Below are positions 19,426-28,555 of a stretch of 64,000 nt of DNA, piece after piece; the first letter of the stretch is position 1; every line of letters begins with the position of its first letter. The position numbers were made by a program, and so were the translations under genes. The stretch is taken from contig NZ_QBBX01000005.1 of assembly GCF_003073175.1 (NCBI RefSeq), forward strand, positions 151,644-215,643, written 5' to 3'. Source of the stretch: Peribacillus acanthi. Its GTDB lineage: Bacteria; Bacillota; Bacilli; Bacillales; DSM-1321. Below the pieces are notes generated by a model. It was not told where the DNA came from. It saw nothing but the letters and a program-made list of their open reading frames with translations, and did no database searches.

Positions 19426-20595
19426 TCATTTCTGTGTTAAAAAAATACCTGACTGCGAATGAATCGCCTGACAGATTCTTTGTATGGCAATATCCATTTC
19501 TTCATAGGACACATTAAGGGGGGGCAATAACCTTAAAACGTTAGGTCCTGCCGATAATGTCAACATGCCTGCCTCTTGTAACTTTATTACAATGTCGTTC
19601 GCTTCACTAGCCAGTTCAATTCCAATCATCAAACCCATCCCTCTAATGTCTACAACATAGTTTGAATTTGAAAGCTGTTGCTTTAATTGGCTTTTCAAGT
19701 AGTGACCTTTTTGTTCGATTAATGCTAGAAATTCATCTTGAAAAATAGACTCTAATGTAGCTTTACAAGCTACTAGACTTACCGGATTTCCTCCAAAGGT
19801 TGAACCATGACTTCCCGGTCCGAAATATTCTATTAATTCTGCCTTTCCAATCATTGCACCAATGGGCAGTCCATTCCCTAATGCCTTTGCAACTGTAACA
19901 ATATGCGGTGAAAAATCAAATTGTTGATAAGCGAAACATGTCCCCGTTCTTCCAATCCCAGTTTGGATTTCGTCCACAATGATAAGAACGCCATTCTTGG
20001 ACGCAACTTCTTGAATCTCAGTTAAAAACTCTTTTGTCGCAAGGTTGATTCCGCCTTCACCTTGGACAACTTCAAGCATGATTGCAGCCGTATCACCATC
20101 GATTTTCTTTGAAACACTAGCAATATCGTTAAAAGAAATATAGTCAAATTGCTCCAACATCGGGCCGTATCCAATTCTTACTTTTTCTTGGCCAGTCGCT
20201 CCCATTGTCGCATAAGTTCTGCCGTGAAAGGATCCTAAACACGAGATAATTTTTTTTCTACCAGTAGCTTTCTTTGCCAATTTTATAGCCGCTTCGTTAG
20301 CTTCTGCTCCACTGTTACAAAAAAACACACGATCAAGACCCGAGGCTTCTGACAAAAGATTCGCCACCTGTTCTTGGATCGTTAGAGTAAATAAATTGGA
20401 TGTATGCCAAAAATGCTCTAATTGATACTTAACAGCCTTACCAACCTCAGGATTGCAATGCCCAAGACTAGTCACACCAATCCCTGATGTGAAATCCAAA
20501 TATTCTTTTCCATCTTCAGATTGCAGCCAACAGCCTAACCCTTTCTTCGGTCTAATATCCCATCTTTGGTAAGTTGGGAATAGCGATTGTGTCAT
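19426..20595 (-). CDS. argD: Acetylornithine aminotransferase
   Basis: PLP-dependent class III transaminase, converts N-acetylglutamate semialdehyde to N-acetylornithine. 389 residues; PLP lysine K237 (VAKALGNGLP), NSGAEANEAAIKLAK for phosphate binding and EVVQGEGG are intact. It is separated from argB by 120 bases, the widest gap of the operon, and nearly abuts carA. Confidence 0.96.
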   Translation of the reverse strand: MTQSLFPTYQRWDIRPKKGLGCWLQSEDGKEYLDFTSGIGVTSLGHCNPEVGKAVKYQLEHFWHTSNLFTLTIQEQVANLLSEASGLDRVFFCNSGAEANEAAIKLAKKATGRKKIISCLGSFHGRTYATMGATGQEKVRIGYGPMLEQFDYISFNDIASVSKKIDGDTAAIMLEVVQGEGGINLATKEFLTEIQEVASKNGVLIIVDEIQTGIGRTGTCFAYQQFDFSPHIVTVAKALGNGLPIGAMIGKAELIEYFGPGSHGSTFGGNPVSLVACKATLESIFQDEFLALIEQKGHYLKSQLKQQLSNSNYVVDIRGMGLMIGIELASEANDIVIKLQEAGMLTLSAGPNVLRLLPPLNVSYEEMDIAIQRICQAIHSQSGIFLTQK

Positions 20596-20715
20596 ATTGA
20601 TTTGTTCACTCCTTTTGTTGAAAATTTGGCTAAAAACATGCCCTTGGAGCTAGCGAAAGCCTATTTGTACTGATACTTTTTTTAAAAATTCCCCTACTAG
20701 ATCGACTTACTTGTA

Positions 20716-21471
20716 TTATAGTGTAAATGAAGTCCCTACCAAGCAATCACCTTCAAGAAACGAATTTTTACCACTTACGATCAAAACTTCATTCACACCT
20801 ATTTCAGTCGCTTTTAAAGCGGTATTGACCTTGGGAATCATTCCTCCGTAAATGATACCCTTCTCAATAAATTCCATCACTTCATTTTTGCTAATCGACT
20901 GAAGTAAATTCCCCTCATGTAACACACCTTGAACATCAGTGACAAAAAGAAGAGCATCAGCATTGATTGCTTGGGCTATAGCTCCAGCAGCCATATCTGC
21001 ATTTACGTTAAGCTTCTCTCCTGTTTCGGAAATTGCAATTGGAGAAATCACGGGTGTCCAGCCTTCCTCCATTAACAATTTTAGTCTTTTTATTTCAACG
21101 TTCGTAACTGTTCCTACATAGCCTAATTCAAGAAAATCCACAAATTCTCCTGTAAGAAAATTAGCGTCACTACCGTTCAGTCCAATGGATGGAATATGAT
21201 ATTGATTTAACAAAGATGTCAGTAACCGATTCGTTTTTCCTGCTAGCATCAGTTCAACAACTTCCATCACTTCCTTTGACGTCACTCTAAGACCATTATG
21301 GAACTCTGATTGAACACCCATCTTATCCATCATTGCAGATATATCTGGACCACCACCATGTACGAATACGAGCTGATGACCATTATTCTTTAACTCTTGT
21401 AGGCTTGTGAAAAAATCTGCTGTTAGATCATGGATAGTACTCCCACCAAGCTTAATGACATAAGTGGCCAT
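20716..21471 (-). CDS. argB: Acetylglutamate kinase
   Basis: Phosphorylates N-acetylglutamate. 251 residues, with KLGGS at residue 7, the GGGPDI glycine loop and the C-terminal YGGMIPKV block of the amino acid kinase fold. It lacks the N-terminal extension of arginine-inhibited hexameric forms, in keeping with bacilli where feedback acts elsewhere. It follows argJ by 10 bases. Confidence 0.96.
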   Translation of the reverse strand: MATYVIKLGGSTIHDLTADFFTSLQELKNNGHQLVFVHGGGPDISAMMDKMGVQSEFHNGLRVTSKEVMEVVELMLAGKTNRLLTSLLNQYHIPSIGLNGSDANFLTGEFVDFLELGYVGTVTNVEIKRLKLLMEEGWTPVISPIAISETGEKLNVNADMAAGAIAQAINADALLFVTDVQGVLHEGNLLQSISKNEVMEFIEKGIIYGGMIPKVNTALKATEIGVNEVLIVSGKNSFLEGDCLVGTSFTL

Positions 21472-21481
21472 TATAATCCTC

Positions 21482-22708
21482 CTAGCTTCGATAGCTTGCG
21501 TTTATTTTTACATAGTCATATGTAAGGTCGCAGCCCCATGCTATTCCAGATTCATTGCCTTCCTTCATTTTTACATGGATTGTGATGGTTTTGTTTTGTA
21601 AATATTGGAGAGCATCTTCTTCAGAAAATGCTACTGGCTGACCGTTCCTTAGGACCATGATATTCCCGAAAGAAATATCCACTTGATCAGGATCGAACAT
21701 AACTCCGCTACGTCCCATCGCCCCAATAATTCTTCCCCAGTTTGCATCAGCACCGTACATCGCCGATTTAACTAAATTACTCCCCACTATTGTCTTAGCA
21801 ATCTTTTGTGCATCCAGTTTCCCTTTTGCACCAGTTACTTGAACCTCGATTAACTTCGTTGCTCCTTCACCGTCTTTGGCGATTTTTTTAGCTAAATCTT
21901 CACTTACCATTTTTAATAGCTCAACGAAAACATTCCAATCCTCATGCTCAGGAGATAACAGGTCGTTTCCTGCCTGCCCGTTTGCAAGGACCATCACCAT
22001 GTCATTGGTAGATGTATCTCCATCCACTGTAATTTGATTGAATGTATAATTAGTGACCTTTGACAACGCATGTTGCAAGGAAATCGCATCAATGGAAGCA
22101 TCTGTTGTAATAAACCCAAGCATGGTCGCCATATTCGGGTGTATCATTCCGGAGCCTTTGGCCGCCCCTCCCATCGTAACAAGCTTCCCACCAATTTCAG
22201 CCTGGTACGCACAGCCTTTAGTAACAGTATCTGTTGTTAAAATTGCTGTTTGGAAAGCTTCGGCACTTTCGGTGTCGTCTGCTGGATTTAATAACTTGAT
22301 TCCGGTGTGTATTTTATCCATTTTCATATACTCACCAATCACACCCGTTGAAGCAACAGCCACATGATGTACTTTCAAGCCTAGGTGCTCAGCAGCCATC
22401 TTGCGCATTTCATAAGCATCCATCATTCCTTGCTCGCCTGTACAAGCATTCGCACAAGCACTGTTCACTATAATTGCTTGGATAGTCCTACCTTGGCTCA
22501 AGCTATCCTTTGTGACTGCAATCGGAGCCGCTTGAAAAACATTCGTTGTAAAAACAGCTGCACAGGCTGCAGGCTTTTCAGAGATAATGACGCCCACATC
22601 CTTTTTCGTATAACGTAATCCCGCATGTACCCCTGCTGCTTTAAATCCTGGAACCGAAAGTATCGATCCTTTTTTGACTTCTTGAATCTTTTGTTTTACA
22701 GTTTCCAT
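21482..22708 (-). CDS. argJ: Bifunctional ornithine acetyltransferase / N-acetylglutamate synthase
   Basis: Recycles the acetyl group from N-acetylornithine to glutamate and can use acetyl-CoA. 408 residues; the self-cleavage site NMATMLGF is present, with T195 as the new N-terminal nucleophile of the beta chain, after the GAAKGSGM oxyanion segment. Lies between argC and argB in the standard bacillar order. Confidence 0.96.
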   Translation of the reverse strand: METVKQKIQEVKKGSILSVPGFKAAGVHAGLRYTKKDVGVIISEKPAACAAVFTTNVFQAAPIAVTKDSLSQGRTIQAIIVNSACANACTGEQGMMDAYEMRKMAAEHLGLKVHHVAVASTGVIGEYMKMDKIHTGIKLLNPADDTESAEAFQTAILTTDTVTKGCAYQAEIGGKLVTMGGAAKGSGMIHPNMATMLGFITTDASIDAISLQHALSKVTNYTFNQITVDGDTSTNDMVMVLANGQAGNDLLSPEHEDWNVFVELLKMVSEDLAKKIAKDGEGATKLIEVQVTGAKGKLDAQKIAKTIVGSNLVKSAMYGADANWGRIIGAMGRSGVMFDPDQVDISFGNIMVLRNGQPVAFSEEDALQYLQNKTITIHVKMKEGNESGIAWGCDLTYDYVKINASYRS

Positions 22709-22729
22709 TTTTTCCTCCTACTTTCTTCC

Positions 22730-23764
22730 TTAAGGAAATAAAGGCATTTGTTGTAAACCTTCCATTTCATTTAATCCACACATTACATTCGCATTTTGGA
22801 CAGCTTGCCCTGCCGCCCCTTTTAATAAGTTGTCGATAACGGAGACAATGGTAATCCTATCAGTTCTTTCATTTACCGCCATGCCTATGTCACAGTAATT
22901 TGAACCATAGACCTGTTTCGTACATGGGAAGGTATTCTCCCTCGCAATCCGTATAAATGGACATTTCATGTATGTCTCTTGATAAAGTTCCAACAACATT
23001 TTTGTACTAATAGTTTGATTGGCTTTGATATACATCGTCGACATAATGCCTCTTGTCATCGGAACTAAATGTGTACTGAAATCAATAGTAGTGGCAGATG
23101 GAAGCCACTCCGTCAATTGTTGTTCAATCTCTGGAATATGTTGATGTTCATGAACTTTATATATTTTCATATTTTCATTGATTTCACTGTACAAACTTGC
23201 TGTACTTGCTGTTCTCCCCGCACCTGAAGCCCCCGATTTTGCATCGATAATCAAATCAGTGGCATCCGTCCATCCCTCTTGAAACAAAGGTGCCAATCCA
23301 AGCAGTGACGCAGTCGGATAGCAACCTGGGTTTGCAATGATTTTCGCATTTGCGATTTTCTCTTTATTCCACTCAGTCAGGCCATAAATGGCTTTTTCCA
23401 ATACACTATTTGGTGCTGACGTTTTTTTGTACCATTTCGAATATTCATCCCAATCTTTTAATCGTAAATCACCAGATAAATCAATAACCTTTACTCCTAA
23501 ATCCATGAAAATGGGAGTCAATTGTGATGATACCCCACTTGGAGTCGCTAAAAATACCAACTCACATTCCTTTGCAATTTTATCTGGGTTTATGTCTTCT
23601 AAAATGTATTCAATATTCGTTAAATGTGGATTTCCTTCATTGATTGACTTCCCTGGACTTGATGAAGTATGCAAAGAGCCAATAGTGAAAATAGGATGGT
23701 GTTGCAATAATCGCACCAATTCTAATCCACTATAGCCAGTCGCTCCAATAATGGCAGCTTTCAT
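22730..23764 (-). CDS. argC: N-acetyl-gamma-glutamyl-phosphate reductase
   Basis: NADPH-dependent reductase, third step of arginine synthesis and first gene of the operon. 344 residues: nucleotide-binding GATGYSGLEL at 7-16, catalytic C148 in NPGCYPTAS, histidine in HLVPMTRGI. The start follows GGAGGAG. The promoter region carries ARG-box-like sequences. Confidence 0.96.
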   Translation of the reverse strand: MKAAIIGATGYSGLELVRLLQHHPIFTIGSLHTSSSPGKSINEGNPHLTNIEYILEDINPDKIAKECELVFLATPSGVSSQLTPIFMDLGVKVIDLSGDLRLKDWDEYSKWYKKTSAPNSVLEKAIYGLTEWNKEKIANAKIIANPGCYPTASLLGLAPLFQEGWTDATDLIIDAKSGASGAGRTASTASLYSEINENMKIYKVHEHQHIPEIEQQLTEWLPSATTIDFSTHLVPMTRGIMSTMYIKANQTISTKMLLELYQETYMKCPFIRIARENTFPCTKQVYGSNYCDIGMAVNERTDRITIVSVIDNLLKGAAGQAVQNANVMCGLNEMEGLQQMPLFP

Positions 23765-23806
23765 TAAGTCTCCTCCTACTTATCTGTGATCATATTAATG
23801 TCTCTC

Positions 23807-23835
23807 ATTATAAAACTGCATAAAAATAAAATCAA
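23807..23835 (-). promoter_or_regulatory. SigA promoter of the arg operon
   Basis: On the minus strand TTGATT (-35, 23835-23830), 17-base spacer, TATAAT (-10, 23812-23807, perfect). About 45 bases upstream of argC. Confidence 0.75.
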
Positions 23836-23852
23836 TTGTATTTTTATAAATT
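23819..23852. promoter_or_regulatory. Tandem ARG-box-like sequences (ArgR/AhrC)
   Basis: CATAAAAATA (23819-23828) and TATTTTTATAAATT (23839-23852) flank and overlap the -35 of the arg promoter as an imperfect inverted pair. AhrC boxes in bacilli are AT-rich 18-bp palindromes of the form CATGAATAAAAATTCAAG, so the resemblance is fair. Position suits repression by arginine. Confidence 0.55.
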
Positions 23853-23922
23853 ATTTTTCATTTTTCAAACATTAAGGAATATAGTAAGCACTCTTAATAC
23901 TGTAAAAAAATTCTTTTTCCAG

Positions 23923-23951
23923 TTGACGGCAAGACAAATTTCTTATTAAAT
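23923..23951 (+). promoter_or_regulatory. Possible promoter of the Fnr-like gene
   Basis: TTGACG (23923-23928), 17-base spacer, TTAAAT (23946-23951). The -10 is weak. No clear TGTGA-N6-TCACA box was seen. Confidence 0.35.
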
Positions 23952-23996
23952 CAAAGATAGCTATGCCTAAGTGAACCTCATAAAGGTGGTTTTTTC

Positions 23997-24692
23997 ATGT
24001 TTGAATCAATCAATAACATTTCTACAGAACTACAAGAACTAATTAAATCGATGCATCATGTCAAAAAGCTGGAGAAAGGGACTTATTTATTTCAGGAAGG
24101 CGCTGCTGCAAACGAATTATTTATCATTATGAGTGGAAAGGTACAAATCAGTAAGATTATACCTGACGGAAGGGAATTGACTCTGCGTATTTGTTCAAAG
24201 GGAGATATCGTTGGAGAAATGATTTTATTTTCTTCTTGTTCTAAATATATGATGAGCGCTAAAATCCTTGAGGATGGGGAAGCTGCGGTTATCATGAAGG
24301 ATGCTTTGGAAGAGAGACTGTCAGTTGATGGCACGGTAGCTGTCGAATTTTTAAAATGGATGGCAACTCAATATCGGAAAACGCAAACAAAGTTTCGCGA
24401 CCTACTTCTTCACGGTAAAAAAGGAGCTCTTTATTCAACTCTAATTCGCTTGACCAATAGTTATGGAGAAGAAAAAGATGATGGAATTGTCATTAACCTT
24501 CCCTTGACGAATCAAGAATTGGCCAATTTTTGTGGCACTTCCCGTGAAGTAGCAAATCGGATGTTAAGTGACCTTCGAAAGCAAAACGTAATTTCCATTG
24601 AAAAAGGGATTATTACCATACATGATCTCGAATTTTTAAAAACGGAAATCGATTGTGAAAACTGTCCAGTTGATATTTGTAATATCGATTAA
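23997..24692 (+). CDS. fnr: Crp/Fnr-family regulator with C-terminal iron-sulfur motif
   Basis: A 231-residue regulator. The N-terminal half is the cyclic-nucleotide-type beta barrel (FQEGAAANELFIIMSGKVQI, GDIVGEM), followed by the dimer helix (about 112-137) and a winged helix (LTNQELANFCGTSREVANRMLSDL, about 170-195). The C-terminus reads C220-x2-C223-x4-C228, the same spacing as C227/C230/C235 of B. subtilis Fnr, and D135 lies close to where that protein has its unusual Asp ligand (D141). It therefore probably carries an oxygen-sensitive [4Fe-4S] cluster. Divergent from argC, which is not the usual place of fnr in B. subtilis (next to nar genes). An ArcR-type regulator of arginine catabolism is the alternative. 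Confidence 0.75.
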   Translation: MFESINNISTELQELIKSMHHVKKLEKGTYLFQEGAAANELFIIMSGKVQISKIIPDGRELTLRICSKGDIVGEMILFSSCSKYMMSAKILEDGEAAVIMKDALEERLSVDGTVAVEFLKWMATQYRKTQTKFRDLLLHGKKGALYSTLIRLTNSYGEEKDDGIVINLPLTNQELANFCGTSREVANRMLSDLRKQNVISIEKGIITIHDLEFLKTEIDCENCPVDICNID

Positions 24693-24729
24693 AAAGCCGG
24701 TACTCTCAGTAAATCGAGATGCCGGCTTT
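24693..24729 (+). terminator. Terminator of the Fnr-like gene
   Basis: AAAGCCGG (24693-24700) pairs with CCGGCTTT (24722-24729) immediately after the stop codon; an inner TCTC/GAGA pair strengthens the stem; T-rich end. Confidence 0.75.
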
Positions 24730-24836
24730 CTTTATGTACAAACATCATACCCCAAAGAAAATCATAACAGTTATGAATATTGGGTGCAGTGACTAAAGTT
24801 ACACATTAAGTAAGTTACCTCCAATACAACAAAAAA

Positions 24837-24871
24837 AGGATTCTAACGAAAAATCACTTCGTTAAAATCCT
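24837..24871 (-). terminator. Terminator of yitW-yitV
   Basis: AGGATTCTAACGAA pairs with TTCGTTAAAATCCT (one mismatch), preceded on the plus strand by seven A, i.e. a T run on the minus strand. Confidence 0.7.
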
Positions 24872-24887
24872 GCTTACTAAACAATGA

Positions 24888-25196
24888 TTATTGTATTCCA
24901 AGTGCAATTTTTGCATAGCGAGACATTCGATCTTTCGTCCATGGTGGATTCCAGACAATGTTAACTTGTGGATCTTTGACTTCCGGAAGGTCTTCAAGAA
25001 AGTTTTTTACTTGATCTATAATGACTCCTGCTAGTGGGCACCCCATTGAAGTAAGTGTCATTGTAATGATTGTACGACCTTCATCATCCAAATCTACATC
25101 ATAAACTAATCCAAGATTTACGATATCGACACCTAGTTCAGGATCGATGACTTGTTCCAAGGCGCCTAAAATATTCTCTTTTAATTCTTTATCCAT
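24888..25196 (-). CDS. yitW: YitW, MIP18/SufT-like protein (DUF59)
   Basis: A 102-residue protein of the PaaD/MIP18 (DUF59) family, which helps assemble or deliver iron-sulfur clusters. Family hallmarks are DPELGVDIVNLGLVY near the N-terminus and the conserved cysteine in LTSMGCPL. Ends NPPWTKDRMSRYAKIALGI as usual. It follows yitV by 15 bases on the same strand, as in B. subtilis. Confidence 0.88.
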   Translation of the reverse strand: MDKELKENILGALEQVIDPELGVDIVNLGLVYDVDLDDEGRTIITMTLTSMGCPLAGVIIDQVKNFLEDLPEVKDPQVNIVWNPPWTKDRMSRYAKIALGIQ

Positions 25197-25211
25197 ATCT
25201 CTTCATCCTTT

Positions 25212-25979
25212 CTAAAGATGTTTTTCGAACCACTTGGTGGCTTCTAACATTGCAGAATGTGAAACGACATGCACTGCTTTTTCTTCCAATATGAAGGTGA
25301 TCTCAACCCCCTGTTGTTCATACATTGGCTTTAATTTTTCATAGAATTTATAGGCACTATGATACGGGACTACCATATCACGCTCTCCATGCCAGAATAG
25401 CAACGGGACAGCTCGCCAATGTTCAATGCCCAATGAAGGATCATATTCCTTTAATCCCTCATATTCCTGTTGTATTTCCTCTTCAGTAATCGGCATCTCT
25501 TTTACTGCTTTACGTATATTATTCACTTGGAATTCCGCGAACTCCACATATGCAGGAGAACCCATGAAGCAAACGCCACTTTTAATCCAGTCGTATTTTC
25601 TAAGAGCTCCCATCGTAATTATTCCACCCATAGAAGTACCAGACAGTCCAATTCTAGCCTCATCAGCAAGTCCATTACGAACATATTCATTTTTTAGGAC
25701 TTCTAGTTCTTGAATGGTATTTTTAACAATCTTCCAGAAATTTAAGCCCATTTTGAACTCATCATACCCTTCTGACCTTTCACCATGAAGGATTGCTTCT
25801 GGCATGACCACACGGATTCCTTTTTCGGCTAATAGGTATGCAATGGTTAAGTTTCTTTCCTTAACACTTGTGAATCCATGGACAAATAGGACAAATGGCA
25901 AAGTTTCATACACTAATTCTTGTTTGACAACGTGAAGAACGGGAATATCTTTTATTACTTCTCTTTTTACTATAACCAT
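25212..25979 (-). CDS. yitV: YitV, alpha/beta-hydrolase (esterase-like)
   Basis: A 255-residue serine hydrolase. Start chosen at 25979 (MVIVKREVIK) with GGGGGAAAG ahead; an upstream ATG lacks a site. Nucleophile elbow G-T-S-M-G-G near residue 115, acid in GERDMVVPY and histidine in AVHVVSH complete a triad. FVHGFTSVKERN is the oxyanion region. No signal peptide, so cytoplasmic. Substrate unknown. Confidence 0.8.
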   Translation of the reverse strand: MVIVKREVIKDIPVLHVVKQELVYETLPFVLFVHGFTSVKERNLTIAYLLAEKGIRVVMPEAILHGERSEGYDEFKMGLNFWKIVKNTIQELEVLKNEYVRNGLADEARIGLSGTSMGGIITMGALRKYDWIKSGVCFMGSPAYVEFAEFQVNNIRKAVKEMPITEEEIQQEYEGLKEYDPSLGIEHWRAVPLLFWHGERDMVVPYHSAYKFYEKLKPMYEQQGVEITFILEEKAVHVVSHSAMLEATKWFEKHL

Positions 25980-26188
25980 GCTTCTTTCCCCCATTACATG
26001 TTCCATGTTTTTCTTTACAAATACTATACTCGAAACATGTATAAATGGAAAAAGATTTAACTTTATCTTAGAATGTATTTTACAGAACTTTTATACAATA
26101 TAGATGCTGGACATGGATATATTTTATTAGAAGAACTTATTTTACGAACAACTAGTTAAAATAACATTGTGTGAAAAAAGGAGAAAAT

Positions 26189-27007
26189 ATGGCTGATCAA
26201 CATTTAATCGTTCTAGATTTAGATGGTACTTTATTAAAAGATGATAAAACAATATCAAATAGGACAAAAAATACCCTTTTAACTTTAAAAGATCAAGGGC
26301 ATCAAGTCATGATTGCAACGGGACGTCCTTATCGGTCCAGTGAAATGTATTACCGAGAATTGGGATTAAATACTCCTATTGTGAATTTTAATGGAGCGTT
26401 TGTGCACCATCCTACTTATACTAATTGGGGCTCATTCCACACACCACTTGATATGAAAGTGGCGAAAGATATTGTTGAGGCTTGTGATCAATTTAAGTAT
26501 CACAATATCATCGCTGAAGTTCGAGATGATGTGTATTTCCATTATCATGACGAAAAACTGATTGATATATTCAAATTAGGAAATCCGAAAGTGACCACAG
26601 GCGATTTAAGACATTACCTTGAAACGAATCCTACTTCGATGTTAATTCATACCGACCCAGAACATGTTGCTCAAATTCGTCAGCATCTTTCGGATGTCCA
26701 TGCAGAAGTGATTGATCATAGAAGATGGGCAGATCCTTACCATGTCATTGAGATCGTAAAAACTGGATTAAATAAAGCTGTAGGGATTCAAAAGGTCGCA
26801 CAGTATTTTGATATTCATCAAAGTAAAATCATCGCATTCGGAGATGAAGATAATGACCTTGAAATGTTAGAATATGCAGGCTGTGGTGTCGCTATGGGGA
26901 ATGCTATTTCTGCATTAAAAAGCGTTGCTAATGATACGACCTTATCGAATGAAGAAGATGGAATTGCTTTGTATTTAGAGGAGAAATTCAACATCAAGCT
27001 TGCCTAA
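26189..27007 (+). CDS. yitU: YitU, HAD-superfamily phosphatase (Cof type)
   Basis: A 272-residue HAD phosphatase of the Cof/IIB subfamily. The ATG at 26189 lies 7 bases after AAGGAG; a GTG 18 bases upstream overlaps that site and is unlikely. Motif I DLDGTLLKDD, motif II ATGRPY, motif III lysine (GLNKAVG) and motif IV FGDEDNDLEM are all present. B. subtilis YitU dephosphorylates the riboflavin precursor 5-amino-6-ribitylamino-uracil phosphate; same neighbourhood (yitT-yitU-yitV-yitW) suggests the same role here. Confidence 0.85.
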   Translation: MADQHLIVLDLDGTLLKDDKTISNRTKNTLLTLKDQGHQVMIATGRPYRSSEMYYRELGLNTPIVNFNGAFVHHPTYTNWGSFHTPLDMKVAKDIVEACDQFKYHNIIAEVRDDVYFHYHDEKLIDIFKLGNPKVTTGDLRHYLETNPTSMLIHTDPEHVAQIRQHLSDVHAEVIDHRRWADPYHVIEIVKTGLNKAVGIQKVAQYFDIHQSKIIAFGDEDNDLEMLEYAGCGVAMGNAISALKSVANDTTLSNEEDGIALYLEEKFNIKLA

Positions 27008-27131
27008 TAGAAGTAATTTCCTTTATGAAAAGGAACAATTTGAACACAATATAAAGGACACAGTGATTGTGTCGACCTGTTCTTTGATTGACATTAGCTT
27101 TTTAAATCGATAAGAATGTGGGGGATATACA

Positions 27132-27287
27132 ATGGGTAGAAGCAATAAATCTAAGCGTTTCGTTCAACAGGGCAAAGATGTTGTTTCAAAGCATGATGAA
27201 AGAATCCCTTATCATATGACCTTGGCAGAGGCAGAAGCCAAAAAGTTGAAAAGCCATGGTGAAGATTTATCTCTTGGAGGTTTTTAA
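27132..27287 (+). CDS. Small basic protein of unknown function
   Basis: A 51-residue protein (MGRSNKSKRFVQQGKDVV start, HGEDLSLGGF end) preceded by GTGGGGGAT. Its stop is immediately followed by the ATG of the DUF3813 gene, so the two are coupled. Rich in Lys and His, no membrane segment. The opening resembles small spore proteins of bacilli, but I do not recognise the family. Confidence 0.65.
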   Translation: MGRSNKSKRFVQQGKDVVSKHDERIPYHMTLAEAEAKKLKSHGEDLSLGGF

Positions 27288-27473
27288 ATGGGGAACCAAT
27301 TATTCCAGGAAGCTAGAAATAGCGTCAATCAAGCTGTAAATGCTGCTGATGGAAACAAGCAACAAGCGATAGAGAAGGCACAAAATGCCATATCATCTGC
27401 CTATTCTAATTCCACTGTTGCCGAACAAGCTCAGTTAAGCCAAATGCAGGAACAGTTGGACTCTTGTAAATAA
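27288..27473 (+). CDS. DUF3813-type small protein
   Basis: A 61-residue Ala/Gln/Asn-rich helical protein (NQLFQEARNSVNQAV ... AQLSQMQEQLDSC) that I take to be the DUF3813 family of bacilli. It starts directly at the stop of the preceding gene, with GGAGG inside that gene's last codons. Function unknown. Confidence 0.65.
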   Translation: MGNQLFQEARNSVNQAVNAADGNKQQAIEKAQNAISSAYSNSTVAEQAQLSQMQEQLDSCK

Positions 27474-27494
27474 GTCCAAAAATGCTTTAACGAT

Positions 27495-27536
27495 AAATGG
27501 CACGTACTGAGATGAACTCAGTACGTGCCATTTTTT
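27495..27536. terminator. Bidirectional terminator between DUF3813 gene and yitT
   Basis: A perfect 17-bp stem (27495-27511 with 27517-27533) and a 5-base loop between convergent genes; TTTTTT on the plus strand. Confidence 0.85.
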
Positions 27537-28377
27537 AATCCTTACGGAAAAATCCGAATACTCCTTCTGTGTGGACGATGTTTGTAAAGGCATTTGGATC
27601 AACTGATTGAATAATTTTTTCTAAATCGTATAATTCATAGCGAGTAATGACAATCATCATCATTTCCTTGCTTTCATTGGTAAACGCTCCCTTTGCAGGA
27701 ATAGTGGTGATTCCGCGGACTAATCTGCCATGGATTGCTGCCTTTAATTCTTCTGATTTTTTTGTAATGATAAGGGCTGTTAGTTTATTATGCCTTGTAT
27801 GAATGGCATCTACCACTCTGGAAGCAGCATAAAGGGTCACTAACGTATACAATGCCTTTTCCCAGCCATATATGTAACCAGCTGTCAAAATAATAACCGC
27901 ATTCAAGCTAAATAGATAGGTTCCTACAGGCTTGTCTTTCATACGAGATAAAATCATCGCGATGATATCCATCCCCCCTGTGGATGCCCCATATTTGAGG
28001 GTAAACCCTACACCAACCGCTGCGATTACCCCACCAAATACAGCATTCAATAAAATATCTGGAGATACTTTTACAACCGGTATGATTTCCATAAAAAAGG
28101 ACATAAGGACTACGCTTAGGAAACTATACAAAGTAAACGATTTTCCAACCTTTTTCCATGCTAAAATTGTTATAGGAATGTTCAAGACCAGCAACAATAT
28201 TCCCGTTGAAATCTTAATAGAAGCGAATGTGGCGAATAGACTTGATAGTAGCTGTGCAACCCCTGCAAAACCACTCGCATAAACCTTGGCAGGAATCAAG
28301 AAGAAATTCATCGCTATGGCATTGAGCAAAGCTCCAATGATGACAATGATAATTTTTTTTATTTCAGACCAATACAA
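27535..28377 (-). CDS. yitT: YitT-family membrane protein (DUF2179)
   Basis: A 280-residue integral membrane protein with five or six hydrophobic helices up to about residue 180 (for example GALLNAIAMNFFLIP, the GASTGGMDIIA loop) and a C-terminal cytoplasmic DUF2179 domain (RGITTIPAKGAFTNE, VDPNAFTNI). The layout is that of the YitT/YpjC/YqfU paralogues of bacilli. Transport role is suspected but unproven. Confidence 0.88.
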   Translation of the reverse strand: MYWSEIKKIIIVIIGALLNAIAMNFFLIPAKVYASGFAGVAQLLSSLFATFASIKISTGILLLVLNIPITILAWKKVGKSFTLYSFLSVVLMSFFMEIIPVVKVSPDILLNAVFGGVIAAVGVGFTLKYGASTGGMDIIAMILSRMKDKPVGTYLFSLNAVIILTAGYIYGWEKALYTLVTLYAASRVVDAIHTRHNKLTALIITKKSEELKAAIHGRLVRGITTIPAKGAFTNESKEMMMIVITRYELYDLEKIIQSVDPNAFTNIVHTEGVFGFFRKD

Positions 28378-28555
28378 TGCACTTCCTCCTTTATTCGATT
28401 ATAATTTACCTATAGAAGATATAGGAATGTAAGGAAGATATCAACGAATTCATTTTAATTTTCCCCATTAGAAGAAATTAACACTTCTCTTCCCTATCTA
28501 TTTTTTGAATGCTACACTAAATGTAAATTATCTAATTTAAGCAGGTGAAGTAAAA

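Noticed and set aside
19376..19429. Upstream ATG of carA overlapping the argD stop
   Set aside because: No ribosome site, and the added residues are a Lys/Asn-rich tail not seen in CarA; the ATG at 19375 has a strong site.
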